Shown in pieces: positions 26,956-34,496 of a DNA stretch of 45,304 bases. A program made the translations under genes and the position numbers. Positions within the stretch are counted from its first letter, which is position 1. Every line of letters starts with the position of its first letter. The notes below the pieces were generated by a model. It was not told where the DNA came from. It ran no database searches and saw only the letters and a list, made by a program, of their open reading frames with translations. This DNA is from Alphaproteobacteria bacterium (GTDB lineage: Bacteria; Pseudomonadota; Alphaproteobacteria; Rhizobiales; Beijerinckiaceae), in NCBI GenBank assembly GCA_016869555.1, contig VGDY01000012.1, positions 1 to 45,304 of the forward strand, written 5' to 3'.

Positions 26956-27863
26956 CGCCCGCCCTCTTCCTTGAGTCGCGCGCGCTCCCACAGCAGCAAC
27001 GGGACCATCAACAAAGCGACGAGGGCGATCGCCGCAGCCGACGCCGCCGGCCAGTCGTGATTGGAGAAGAAGTCATTCCACAAGGTCCGCCCGATCATCA
27101 AAGTTTCGGAGCCGCCGAGGAGATCGGGAATGACGAATTCGCCGACCGCGGGAATGAACACGAGGAGCGATCCCGCGATGACGCCCTCCCGCGAAAGCGG
27201 CAATGTCACGCGCAAGAACACCTGCGCCGGAGACGCCCCGAGGTCGGCCGCCGCCTCGCGCAGACTCGCGTCCTGACGCTCCAGCGCCGCATAGATCGGC
27301 AGCAGCATGAAGGGCAGATAGGAATAGACGATGCCGACGACGACGGCGCCGGACGTCGCATACATTTGCAGCGGCGCGGAAATGAGCCCAAGCGCCATCA
27401 GCGCATTGTTGATCAGCCCCTCATCCTTGAGCAGCGCGATCCAGGCGTAGACGCGGATAAGAAAGCTCGTCCAGAAAGGCGCGACGGCGAGGCCGATGAG
27501 AATGGGACGCAGGCGTTCCGGCGCGCGCGCCATGGCGAGCGCGAAAGGAAAAGCGACGATCAGCGTGATCAGCGTCGCGACCGCGGCGATCGTAAGCGAC
27601 GAGAGATAGGACTCGAGATAAAGCGTATCGCTGACGAGCGCGCGGTAGGAGTCGAGCGTAAAGTCCTGCGCCTTGGCCCAGAGCTCGGCGAGACTGTCGG
27701 AAAACATAAATATCGGCCGGTAGGGCGGACGCGCCAGCACCGATTGCGAGACGGAAATCTTGGCGACGAGCAGCATCGGCGCAAGAAAAAACGCGGCGAT
27801 CCAGAGATAGGGCGCGGCGATAACGAGCCGCTGGCCGAGCGAAAGCCTGCGCCGAGGGCTCAT
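26952..27863 (-). CDS. potH: Polyamine-type ABC transporter permease (PotH/PotB-like)
   Basis: 303 residues, six membrane helices. The N-terminus 'RLVIAAPYLWIAAFFLAPML' is a membrane segment; the EAA loop reads 'LREAAADLGASPAQVFLRVT' and is followed by 'FIPAVGEFVIPDLLGGSETL', the PotH signature. It is separated from potG by a 172-bp spacer filled by a palindromic repeat, so coupling to potG is looser than that of potH with potI. Confidence 0.93.
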   Translation of the reverse strand: MSPRRRLSLGQRLVIAAPYLWIAAFFLAPMLLVAKISVSQSVLARPPYRPIFMFSDSLAELWAKAQDFTLDSYRALVSDTLYLESYLSSLTIAAVATLITLIVAFPFALAMARAPERLRPILIGLAVAPFWTSFLIRVYAWIALLKDEGLINNALMALGLISAPLQMYATSGAVVVGIVYSYLPFMLLPIYAALERQDASLREAAADLGASPAQVFLRVTLPLSREGVIAGSLLVFIPAVGEFVIPDLLGGSETLMIGRTLWNDFFSNHDWPAASAAAIALVALLMVPLLLWERARLKEEGGR

Positions 27864-27884
27864 GCCACGGCGCCGCCGTAAGCG

Positions 27885-28003
27885 CCCTCATCCTGAGGAG
27901 CCTGCGCGGCAGGCGTCTCGAAGGACGAGGGCGCGGCTACTCGCGCGACTGGATGTCCTCGCCCTTCGAGACGGCCGCTTCGCGGCCTCCTCAGGGTGAG
28001 GAC
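27885..28003. repeat. Intergenic palindromic repeat between potG and potH
   Basis: Two nested inverted pairs. The outer arms are CCTCATCCTGAGGAG (27886-27900) and CTCCTCAGGGTGAGG (27987-28001), nearly perfect. The inner arms are GTCTCGAAGGACGAGG (27915-27930) and CCTCGCCCTTCGAGAC (27957-27972), complementary at 15 of 16 positions. A small hairpin GGCCGC TTC GCGGCC lies in the right half. 'CCTCATCCTGAGGAGC...GTCTCGAAGG' wording is a very common dispersed repeat in Rhizobiales genomes. A stub of the same sequence (GAGCCTCATCCTGA) overlaps the potG stop at 28031-28044. Confidence 0.85.
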
Positions 28004-28035
28004 ATCCTTCCGGCGCCGGGTTCGTCCTTGGAGCC

Positions 28036-29106
28036 TCATCCTGACGGCCCGTCCTTGAGAAGCGTTCCCGCGCCAGGCGGAAAGCTCAGCCGCACCGCAT
28101 CGCCGATCGCATAACGCTCGCCATGGCCGGCCGCTGCGCGCAGGACGACATTTTCCGCGACGCGCACCCGCAGCAGCGTGGTTTCGCCGCGAAACACGAA
28201 ATTCTCGACGACCCCCGAGATCCCTTCGCCTTCGCGCGCGACGCCGATGCGCTCCGGACGAACGCTGAGCGTCGCTTGCGCGCCCTCGGGCAGGTCGCCG
28301 GGCTCGCAGGGGATTCGTCCAAACTCGGCGATCAGCGCCGCGCCGGAGTTGCGCTCGAAGGCGCGCGTCAACCGCCCCTCGATGAAATTGGTTTCGCCGA
28401 CGAAACCCGCGACGAAACGCGTCGCCGGACGATCGTAAATCTCCGTCGGCCCCGCGACCTGCTCCACCCTGCCCGCCCGCATCACCGCGATGCGGTCGGC
28501 GAGCGCCAGCGCTTCGTCCTGATCATGGGTGACGATGACGAAACTGGTTTGCGTCAGCCGCTGGATTTCCTTGAGTTGAAACTGGGTCTCTTCGCGCAGC
28601 TTGCGGTCGAGCGCGCCGAGCGGCTCGTCGAGCAGCAGCATTTTCGGACGCGGCGCCAGCGCCCGCGCAAGCGCGACGCGCTGCTTCTGTCCCCCCGACA
28701 ATTCGTCGATTCGCCTGCGGCCGTGGTTCGAAAGCTGCGTCATCGCGAGGAGTTCGTCGACGCGCGCGTCGATCGCATCCTTTGCTTCGCCCTGCCGGCG
28801 CAGGCCGAAGGCGATGTTCTCGAACACGTCGAGATGCGGAAACAGCGCATAGGACTGGAACATCATGTTCACCGGCCGCCGAAACGGCGGCACGCCGGAA
28901 AGATCGGCGCCGTTCAGCGCGATCGCGCCGGCGTCGGGCGCTTCAAACCCGGCGATGCAGCGCATCAGCGTGGTCTTGCCGCAGCCCGATGGGCCGAGCA
29001 GCGCGAAGAATTCTCCGGCGCCGACGTGAAGCGATACGTTTTCGAGCGCGACGACCGCGCCGAATGTCTTGCTGACGTTGTTGATCGACAGCAGCGGCGC
29101 GTTCAC
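28036..29106 (-). CDS. potG: Polyamine-type ABC transporter ATPase (PotG/PotA-like)
   Basis: 356 residues from GTG 29106, chosen because this codon overlaps the methyltransferase stop (GTGA) and gives the family N-terminus 'NAPLLSINNVSKTFGAVVAL'. Walker A GPSGCGKTT, Q-loop 'MMFQSYALFPHLDVFENIAF', signature 'LSGGQKQRVALARALAPRPK', Walker B 'MLLLDEPLGALD', and H-loop 'FVIVTHDQDEALALADRI' are intact. The C-terminal ~120 residues form the TOBE regulatory domain. It powers uptake through PotH and PotI. No periplasmic binding protein (PotF) gene is next to it. Confidence 0.94.
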   Translation of the reverse strand: MNAPLLSINNVSKTFGAVVALENVSLHVGAGEFFALLGPSGCGKTTLMRCIAGFEAPDAGAIALNGADLSGVPPFRRPVNMMFQSYALFPHLDVFENIAFGLRRQGEAKDAIDARVDELLAMTQLSNHGRRRIDELSGGQKQRVALARALAPRPKMLLLDEPLGALDRKLREETQFQLKEIQRLTQTSFVIVTHDQDEALALADRIAVMRAGRVEQVAGPTEIYDRPATRFVAGFVGETNFIEGRLTRAFERNSGAALIAEFGRIPCEPGDLPEGAQATLSVRPERIGVAREGEGISGVVENFVFRGETTLLRVRVAENVVLRAAAGHGERYAIGDAVRLSFPPGAGTLLKDGPSG

Positions 29107-29951
29107 GCGCCGGCCTCGTCGCGACGAAACTCGGCGCGCCAATGGCGCGTTAGAGCGCGCTGCGAAAAAGTGGATACCGGTTTTTCGCGCGAAGCGCGCT
29201 CTAAATCACTTGAATCGATCACGTCATCTGCATTTGGGCGGCTCCGCCCAAATGCAGCGTGATCGAGATCGCCGCTCGGCGGAATATCCTCAAGCGCAAC
29301 CAGCCGAAGTCCGTCGACGGCCAACCCCTCGATGTCTTTCCTTGCGAGCGGCCATGGCGGTCCGCCAAGGTCTTCGCCATCCTCGCGCGCCCGCGAAATG
29401 ACGAGCAGCGTTCCGCCCGGCGCGACGAAGGACGCGAGCGCCCGCGCGGCGCCGGGCAGAAGCGTCTCGGGAAGCGCCTGCAGCGTATAAAGCTCATGCA
29501 CGAAATCGAAACCGCCGCGCCATTCATCCGGCGCATTGAAGAGATCGGCGACGCGATAGTCGACTTCGCTGTTTGGAAAACGCGCGCGCGCCCATTGCAC
29601 GGCGCGCTCCACGAGATCGAAGCCGACAACGCGCGCGCCGGCGCGCGCCAGCGCTTCGGCGTTGTCGCCAAGCCCGCAGCCGACGTCGAGCGCGCGAAGT
29701 CCGGCGATCGGACGGGCGGCGAGCCACTCCTGAAGAAGCGGACGCGGTTGCAGATCCGCCCAGGGCACGCCGGCCGGATCGTCTTTTGCGAGCGCATAGA
29801 CCGCCTCGAACCATTCCTGGCGCCTGGGATCGGCCTCGATCCCGCCGGGAAGCTTGTGCGGATCGAGCGCGTCGAGCCTTTCGCGCGCCCGCGCCCGGCG
29901 CTCCGCGAAATCCTCATTCAAGACTTCGGTTCGCGCGCCTTCTCTTCCCAT
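29103..29951 (-). CDS. SAM-dependent class I methyltransferase with repeat-encoded insertion near its C-terminus
   Basis: 282 residues. The SAM-binding motif I is 'LRALDVGCGLGDNAEALARA', followed by 'VVGFDLVERAVQWARARF' (motif II) and 'DYRVADLFNAP'; 'FDFVHELYTLQALP' is the post-motif. The N-terminal ~70 residues are helical and charged. Acceptor unknown. Close to the end, after 'ALEDIPPSGD', a hydrophilic segment of about 40 residues is encoded by a palindromic repeat, and then the expected final strand 'TRHWRAEFRRDEAGA' resumes. The gene overlaps holC upstream by 34 nt (or 4 nt if a TTG at 29921 is the true start) and potG downstream by 4 nt, so it is translated within an operon linking all three. 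Confidence 0.88.
   Translation of the reverse strand: MGREGARTEVLNEDFAERRARARERLDALDPHKLPGGIEADPRRQEWFEAVYALAKDDPAGVPWADLQPRPLLQEWLAARPIAGLRALDVGCGLGDNAEALARAGARVVGFDLVERAVQWARARFPNSEVDYRVADLFNAPDEWRGGFDFVHELYTLQALPETLLPGAARALASFVAPGGTLLVISRAREDGEDLGGPPWPLARKDIEGLAVDGLRLVALEDIPPSGDLDHAAFGRSRPNADDVIDSSDLERASREKPVSTFSQRALTRHWRAEFRRDEAGA
29150..29265. repeat. Palindromic repeat element in frame within the methyltransferase gene
   Basis: Two adjoining inverted units. Left unit: TTAGAGCGCGCT (29150-29161) and AGCGCGCTCTAA (29193-29204), a perfect 12-bp pair, with GCGAAAAA/TTTTTCGC nested inside. Right unit: CGATCACG (29216-29223) and CGTGATCG (29258-29265) enclosing a perfect 14-bp stem, CTGCATTTGGGCGG/CCGCCCAAATGCAG (29228-29241, 29244-29257). 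'TAGAGC...GCGAAAAAGTGG...' is a well-known style of dispersed repeat in Rhizobiales intergenic DNA; here it is inside a coding frame. Confidence 0.85.
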
Positions 29952-30397
29952 CCGCCGCCCTCGCTCTGCTGGTGATAGACGAGGCTATAGCCCAGATCGC
30001 GCAGTTCTTTCCATTGCGCGCGCGCGTCGGCAAGCTCCGCCTCGTCATGCCCGTCGAACAGCAGCGCGGCGCGTTGGCGCGGCGCGCCGGCGCCGGCGAG
30101 CGCGGGCGCCATTTGCGCGCCTTCGATGAAGAAGCGCACGTCGGCGTCGTTTGGATTGTCGTTCTCGCAAGTCAGATAGATCGGCTGCGCCTCCGGCGCG
30201 CCGTCGGCCTTCGTCCCGTGCGGGAGGAAGCTCTCGGGGCGGTACGACCACAAATCCTCGTCGAGTCTGGCGAGGCGCGCTTCGCTCGTCGCCTGCACGA
30301 TCGCGCGCCAGCCGCGCGCCCGCGAGCGCTCCAGCAGGGTCGGCAGCGTCCGCGCCACCGTCGATCGGGTCAGATGATAGAAGGCGATTTCGGGCAT
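29918..30397 (-). CDS. holC: DNA polymerase III chi subunit
   Basis: 159 residues from ATG 30397 (an ATG at 30412 in frame is an alternative). The family start 'PEIAFYHLTRSTVARTLPTL' and 'YRPESFLPHGT' followed by 'AQPIYLTCENDNPNDADV' are characteristic of HolC, as is 'RAALLFDGHDEAELADARAQ' near the end. Chi links the clamp loader to single-strand-binding protein during replication. Its stop overlaps the methyltransferase start region, making it first in a holC-methyltransferase-potG run. In many alphaproteobacteria holC instead follows pepA; here pepA is 2 kb away on the same strand, with small genes between. Confidence 0.93.
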   Translation of the reverse strand: MPEIAFYHLTRSTVARTLPTLLERSRARGWRAIVQATSEARLARLDEDLWSYRPESFLPHGTKADGAPEAQPIYLTCENDNPNDADVRFFIEGAQMAPALAGAGAPRQRAALLFDGHDEAELADARAQWKELRDLGYSLVYHQQSEGGGWEEKAREPKS

Positions 30398-30515
30398 GGC
30401 GCTCGGGGGCATCTTCGCACGACCGCCCCTATGTCGAAACTCCCGACTTTGCGCAACTTCGAGCGCGGAGAATCCAGGCTTTGAGTCCAGGCTTACGAGG
30501 CCCCATCTCACCGCG

Positions 30516-30650
30516 TCATGGCCGCGCTTGTCGCGGCCATCCACGAGACGACGCGCTGCAAATGTGAGGACATGAGCCAAACACATCGTTTCTGCGCAAA
30601 GCGTTTCGCGATGTCCCGGCGTGGATGGCCGGGACAAGCCCGGCCAAGAC
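30516..30650. repeat. Long imperfect inverted repeat upstream of holC
   Basis: The gap 30398-30703 has no gene. It holds two hairpins, ATGGCCGCG/CGCGGCCAT (30518-30526, 30532-30540) and TGGCCGGG/CCCGGCCA (30626-30633, 30639-30646). Their 31-bp surroundings (30516-30546 and 30620-30650) are inverted copies of each other, differing at about three positions. 'CATGGCCGGGCTTGTCCCGGCCATCCACG' style elements are common dispersed repeats in Rhizobiales. Confidence 0.8.
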
Positions 30651-30703
30651 GGCTGAAAGTGAGCTGAAATTCATCCGAGTTAGGGGCCTGGCGGGCGCCC
30701 TCC

Positions 30704-31009
30704 TCACCCCGGCGTCCATGACGGCGGGTCGCTGGCGGGGAAGGACTCCACCCCGGCCTCGTAGACTTCGTCCTTTGGCGCCTCCCAAACGACGCTGATC
30801 TCGAGCGCATTTTTCACTTTGATGAAGGACGATGCGGTGGCGGCGGCGTATTCCGCCTCCATCCATTCGCCCGCCGAGGCGACGGAGCCCTTGAGCACGA
30901 CCTCGCCGCCCTGGAAGTCGATCGAGATCGACTTGGGATCGGCCACGCCGCTTTTATCCAGCGCCTCGCGGACCGCGTCGCGAATCCATAGTTTCTCTAC
31001 TCCAGTCAT
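30704..31009 (-). CDS. BON-domain-like small protein
   Basis: 101 residues, no signal peptide. Residues ~8-75 resemble a BON domain: 'DAVREALDKSGVADPKSISI' then 'GGEVVLKGSVASAGEWMEAE' and 'SSFIKVKNALEISVVW', the V.L.G.V...... V.N.L.V pattern. The tail 'VESFPASDPPSWTPG' is a short motif found at the end of many small alphaproteobacterial stress-associated proteins. BON domains bind phospholipid or peptidoglycan-linked surfaces; here without export signal the role is unclear. 56 bp lie between it and the DUF4383 gene upstream. Confidence 0.7.
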   Translation of the reverse strand: MTGVEKLWIRDAVREALDKSGVADPKSISIDFQGGEVVLKGSVASAGEWMEAEYAAATASSFIKVKNALEISVVWEAPKDEVYEAGVESFPASDPPSWTPG

Positions 31010-31065
31010 CGCCGCCTCGATCCGAATCGCCGCAGCCCCGACGGCCGCGGCGCGCGCTTTGCAGC

Positions 31066-31461
31066 TTACATATGGGCCGTGGTGACGGATCGTTCCATGG
31101 GCTTCGTAAAGCCGATCGCGAGCAGGACGACCGCGAGAACCGCATGCAGCCAGTGGTCGGCGTGATTCATCGCGATCGCGCCGTCGAGAGAGGCGACGTC
31201 GGGCGCGATAAAGCCCATGACGGCGACCGCTGAATAAACGATGGCCAGGGCGCGAATCGCAAGAACCGGGAGCCCGACATAGGGGCTGAGCAGCAAGAGC
31301 GCGCCAGTGATCAGGTGCACGAAATTATGCGCGGCGTTCACCTGGAAGTAGCCGACATCGGAGACGAGCGGATTGGGAATGAACCCCAAGAGGCCGACGG
31401 CCACGAAGACGACGCCGAGAATGGTCGCGATGAAGTCGGCATTCCATCGGGTTTCAATCAT
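31066..31461 (-). CDS. DUF4383 small membrane protein
   Basis: 131 residues from ATG 31461, preceded by AAGGAA at proper distance; an in-frame start 33 nt upstream is less likely. Four membrane segments are apparent: 'FIATILGVVFVAVGLLGFI', 'NFVHLITGALLLLSPYVGLP', 'AIRALAIVYSAVAVMGFIA' and 'WLHAVLAVVLLAIGFTKP'. The His residues before segments two and four ('AAHNFVHL', 'NHADHWLHA') are typical of DUF4383. No function is established for the family. Confidence 0.82.
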   Translation of the reverse strand: MIETRWNADFIATILGVVFVAVGLLGFIPNPLVSDVGYFQVNAAHNFVHLITGALLLLSPYVGLPVLAIRALAIVYSAVAVMGFIAPDVASLDGAIAMNHADHWLHAVLAVVLLAIGFTKPMERSVTTAHM

Positions 31462-31705
31462 GATGCGTTCCTTTCGATCCAGAACGAATGTCATTGGGCA
31501 TCAGATCGGGCGGCGGATAGGCTTTTCAAATTAAGAAATGGAAATAATGAAGAACCGCTACGTTATAGCGAAGAATAGAATCGCAAAGCTATAGCAAGCT
31601 GAAATCCTATAATCGTTGCTGTCTCAAAGCGGCTTGACGGCGTAAGCGAAGCGGTTGAGCCTTGAAAGCTGATATGTTCTGTAGGCTGCGGAGGAGGATG
31701 TCACG

Positions 31706-32461
31706 TTGACGGACCAAATGCGGCCCATAGAGACCGGCGACAGCGCCGACATCGAGCCGCTTTGGGCGGTTCGCGCGAACGCCAAGCTGTATGCCTTTCG
31801 ATGGCCTAATATTGTGCTGAGCGGAATAAGCTGCTCGTGGCTGTTTTATGCAATGTCGGGAGGACCGACAGCAGATCTAATAGGGCTGGCGGGGGTTGCA
31901 GCGATATCCTACCCTATCTTGTTGCTGGGACATTACTATATGAAGGGCAAACGCCTCATCTACGTTGGAAGTCGTCGTGGCATATCTACGTGTTATTGCG
32001 TTCAGGAAAGCTGTAATGTTCTTTTTATTAAATATTCTTTGGAGAGCTATGACTATGACATTGCTACGTCTGTTAAAATATTTGAGTTCAATAGTGGCTT
32101 CGCGATATCGTTTGGGCGGTCTTTCGCTGCATCATCTTCAGGGGGTGGGGCGAGCCTTTTTAAGCCTGTTCCGGCTAGCCCTCTATCAATCGACAAGAAT
32201 CCATATTACAGTTTTGTCTTTGAGCTCGATAAAACGGGCGTGTGGATAAATAACTCCCATAAACAATGTCAGGATATGAGCATTGACAAGAACATCGTTA
32301 GGCATTTTATTTCAATGAAAGCAAAGCGCATACGCTATATGCCTATATTGTTTCTGAACGACGCGATTTTTTGCGACAAAGAACATGCGGAGATGATCGT
32401 TGGAAGCATTTTGAGTTCCGATCGATTCGTTGAACTGCAAAAGGCCGGAACAGCGCTATAA
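31706..32461 (+). CDS. AT-rich orphan membrane-anchored protein
   Basis: 251 residues. Start TTG 31706 is supported by a strong GGAGGA site 8 nt upstream (31692-31697); an ATG at 31718 lies 20 nt from it. An ATG at 31698 would stop after three codons. Two membrane segments near residues 33-52 ('NIVLSGISCSWLFYAMSG') and 56-76 ('LIGLAGVAAISYPILLLGHY') precede a soluble domain rich in Tyr, Ser, Ile and Asn. Codon use (ATA, TTA, AAT, TAT) and base composition are unlike every neighbour, a sign of recent transfer. I recognise no family. It converges on pepA. The upstream 240 bp is also A/T-rich and has no other gene. Confidence 0.65.
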   Translation: MTDQMRPIETGDSADIEPLWAVRANAKLYAFRWPNIVLSGISCSWLFYAMSGGPTADLIGLAGVAAISYPILLLGHYYMKGKRLIYVGSRRGISTCYCVQESCNVLFIKYSLESYDYDIATSVKIFEFNSGFAISFGRSFAASSSGGGASLFKPVPASPLSIDKNPYYSFVFELDKTGVWINNSHKQCQDMSIDKNIVRHFISMKAKRIRYMPILFLNDAIFCDKEHAEMIVGSILSSDRFVELQKAGTAL

Positions 32462-32483
32462 CAATATTTTGGGGCGCTCGCCG

Positions 32484-32506
32484 GAGGCGGCGACAATCGC
32501 CGTCTC
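32484..32506. terminator. Hairpin between convergent orphan gene and pepA
   Basis: GAGGCGGCGA (32484-32493) pairs with TCGCCGTCTC (32497-32506), nine Watson-Crick pairs and one G-T, loop CAA, in the 70-bp gap between two converging genes. No T-run follows on either strand, so terminator function is only plausible. Confidence 0.35.
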
Positions 32507-32531
32507 TAGACGCGTCGCAGGCCTCGGACCG

Positions 32532-34088
32532 CTACCCCTCATAATAGTCGCGCACCAGCCGGTCCAGGAGCCGCACGCCCCAGCCGGCGCCCCAGCTCTG
32601 GTTGGTGTCGCTGGTCGGCGAGCCCATGCCGGTGCCGGCGATGTCGAGATGCGCCCAGGGCGTCTTGCCGACGAAGCGTTGCAGGAAATGCGCGGCGGTG
32701 ATCGAGCCGGCGTGGCGTCCGCCGGTATTCTTCATGTCGGCGAATTTCGAGTCGATCATCTTGTCGTAGGCGGGGCCCATCGGCAGGCGCCACAGCTTCT
32801 CGCCGATGTGGCTCCCGGCCTTGGTCAGGCGGTCGGCGAGTTCGTCATTGTTGGAGAACAGCCCGCCATATTCCTGTCCCAGGGCGACGAGAATGGCGCC
32901 GGTGAGCGTCGCCAGATCGACGATCGCCGCGGGATTGTGCTTCTCGATGACGTAAGTCAGCGCGTCGGCGAGGACGAGCCGCCCCTCGGCGTCGGTGTTG
33001 ATGATTTCGATCGTCTGGCCCGACATCGACTTGACGATGTCGCCCGGCCGCTGCGCCTTGCCGTCCGGCATGTTCTCGACGAGTCCGAGCACGCCGACGA
33101 CATTGGCCTTGGCCTTACGGGCGGCGATCGCATACATCGCCCCGGTCACGGCGGCGGCGCCGGCCATATCGCCCTTCATGTCCTCCATCGAGGCGGCGGG
33201 CTTGATCGAAATGCCGCCGGAATCGAACACGACGCCCTTGCCGACGAAGGCGATCGGCGCGGCCCCTGACGCGCCGCCGCTCCAGCGCAGCACGACGAGC
33301 CGGCTGTCCGCCTCGGATCCCTGGCCGACGCCGAGCAGCGCCCGCATGCCAAGTTCGGCCATGGCCTTTTCGTCGAGGACCTCGACCTCGACGCCGAGCT
33401 TCATCAGCTCCGACGCCCGGCGGGCGAATTCCTGTGGAGTCAGCACATTCGCCGGCTCATTGACCAGGGTTCGGGCGAGGATTACGGCTTCCGCCAGATG
33501 GCTGGCTTCAGCGACCGCGGCGCCGACGCCGTCGGGCTCGGCCACGGCGACGACGACCTCCATCGGACCCTCGCGATCCGCCTCGTCTTTCTTCTTGGTC
33601 TTGTACTGGTCGAATTTATAGGCGCGCAGCCAGCCGCCGAGGGCGAATTGCGCGACCGAGTCCTGCGCGGCGGGCGTCCCCGCCGGCAGGTCGAACAGGA
33701 TCACCGCGTGCGCGCCGGGCCCGATTTTGCCGGCGGCCTGTCCGCCGAGCGCGAAGAAATCGTCGAACGGCTTGGCGGCTTCGTCGCCCTCTCCCTCGGA
33801 CTCGTCCGCCTTGCCGACGCCCATGAGAATGAGCCGGCTCGCCGGCGCGCCGGGCGCGGCGAGAATCTCGATCGACGTTCCTGATTTACCCTTGAACTTG
33901 GCCGCCGCCGCGGCGCGCGCCAGATGCGGGGCAGCGTCTTTGAGCGCGCTCGCGGCGCGCTCGCCCATGGCGAGATCGCGGCCGACGAAAGCCACCAGCG
34001 TGCGGGGCCGTCCCTCTTCTTCCGGATGGCGCAGCAGCGCTTCGGCGGCGTCGAACGGCTGGAGTTCGAATTTGGCGTTGACGAGCAT
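32532..34088 (-). CDS. pepA: Leucyl (cytosol) aminopeptidase, M17
   Basis: 518 residues from ATG 34088, with AAGGAGG 12 nt upstream; the frame continues open upstream but without family sequence. The di-metal active site is intact: '[20 protein letters not shown]' (Lys, Asp) , '[12 protein letters not shown]' and the signature [14 protein letters not shown] (Asp, Glu, Arg). The N-terminal ~180 residues are the regulatory macro-like domain. It removes N-terminal amino acids from peptides as a cytoplasmic hexamer. It is divergent from lptG, the arrangement seen with lptFG in many Gram-negatives. Confidence 0.96.
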   Translation of the reverse strand: MLVNAKFELQPFDAAEALLRHPEEEGRPRTLVAFVGRDLAMGERAASALKDAAPHLARAAAAAKFKGKSGTSIEILAAPGAPASRLILMGVGKADESEGEGDEAAKPFDDFFALGGQAAGKIGPGAHAVILFDLPAGTPAAQDSVAQFALGGWLRAYKFDQYKTKKKDEADREGPMEVVVAVAEPDGVGAAVAEASHLAEAVILARTLVNEPANVLTPQEFARRASELMKLGVEVEVLDEKAMAELGMRALLGVGQGSEADSRLVVLRWSGGASGAAPIAFVGKGVVFDSGGISIKPAASMEDMKGDMAGAAAVTGAMYAIAARKAKANVVGVLGLVENMPDGKAQRPGDIVKSMSGQTIEIINTDAEGRLVLADALTYVIEKHNPAAIVDLATLTGAILVALGQEYGGLFSNNDELADRLTKAGSHIGEKLWRLPMGPAYDKMIDSKFADMKNTGGRHAGSITAAHFLQRFVGKTPWAHLDIAGTGMGSPTSDTNQSWGAGWGVRLLDRLVRDYYEG

Positions 34089-34496
34089 CAGGGCCTCATG
34101 CCTCCTTGACCGAAGCGGCCGCCATTCCCTCGCGAATGCGTCGGTTTTTTTGAGAAAGTTAGCGCCGGCGGCGCGCCAGGCGCGCAATTTGGCTGGATTG
34201 GCGCGCACTATCTTCCGGCGGGCGACCGGGGTCAATCGCGCCGGCCGTCTTTGGAGCCATTTTCGGCGCCAGCTTCCCGCCGTGGAATCGCCGCGATCGT
34301 TGCGCAGAAATCCTTCCGTGGCGCAAAAGCAACGCTCGCGAATTGAATGTGTTGGCGCGGCTCTCGGGCGCCGCGTAACGCTTGCGCGCGAAGGCGCCAA
34401 CGTCTAGCGATCGAGTTCGAAGCGTCAACTGTTCGCGCGTGGAGCGGTTCCCTCCTGGGGCGGCGCGCCAAGACAAGAAGGAGGAAGGCCGCAGCC
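34089..34496. other. 408-bp divergent intergenic region, pepA/lptG
   Basis: No convincing gene, RNA or repeat. It should hold promoters for pepA (left) and lptG-lptD (right). Only a T7 tract at 34144-34150 and the two ribosome sites (CCTCCTT complement at 34101-34107; AAGGAGGAAGG before 34497) stand out. No fragment of lptF, the gene usually found here, is recognisable. Confidence 0.4.

Noticed and set aside
34089-34100. Four-codon minicistron (ATG AGG CCC TGA) whose stop overlaps the pepA start
   Set aside because: Its ATG is only 1 nt from the GGAGG site, too close for initiation; probably chance, with GGAGG serving pepA itself.
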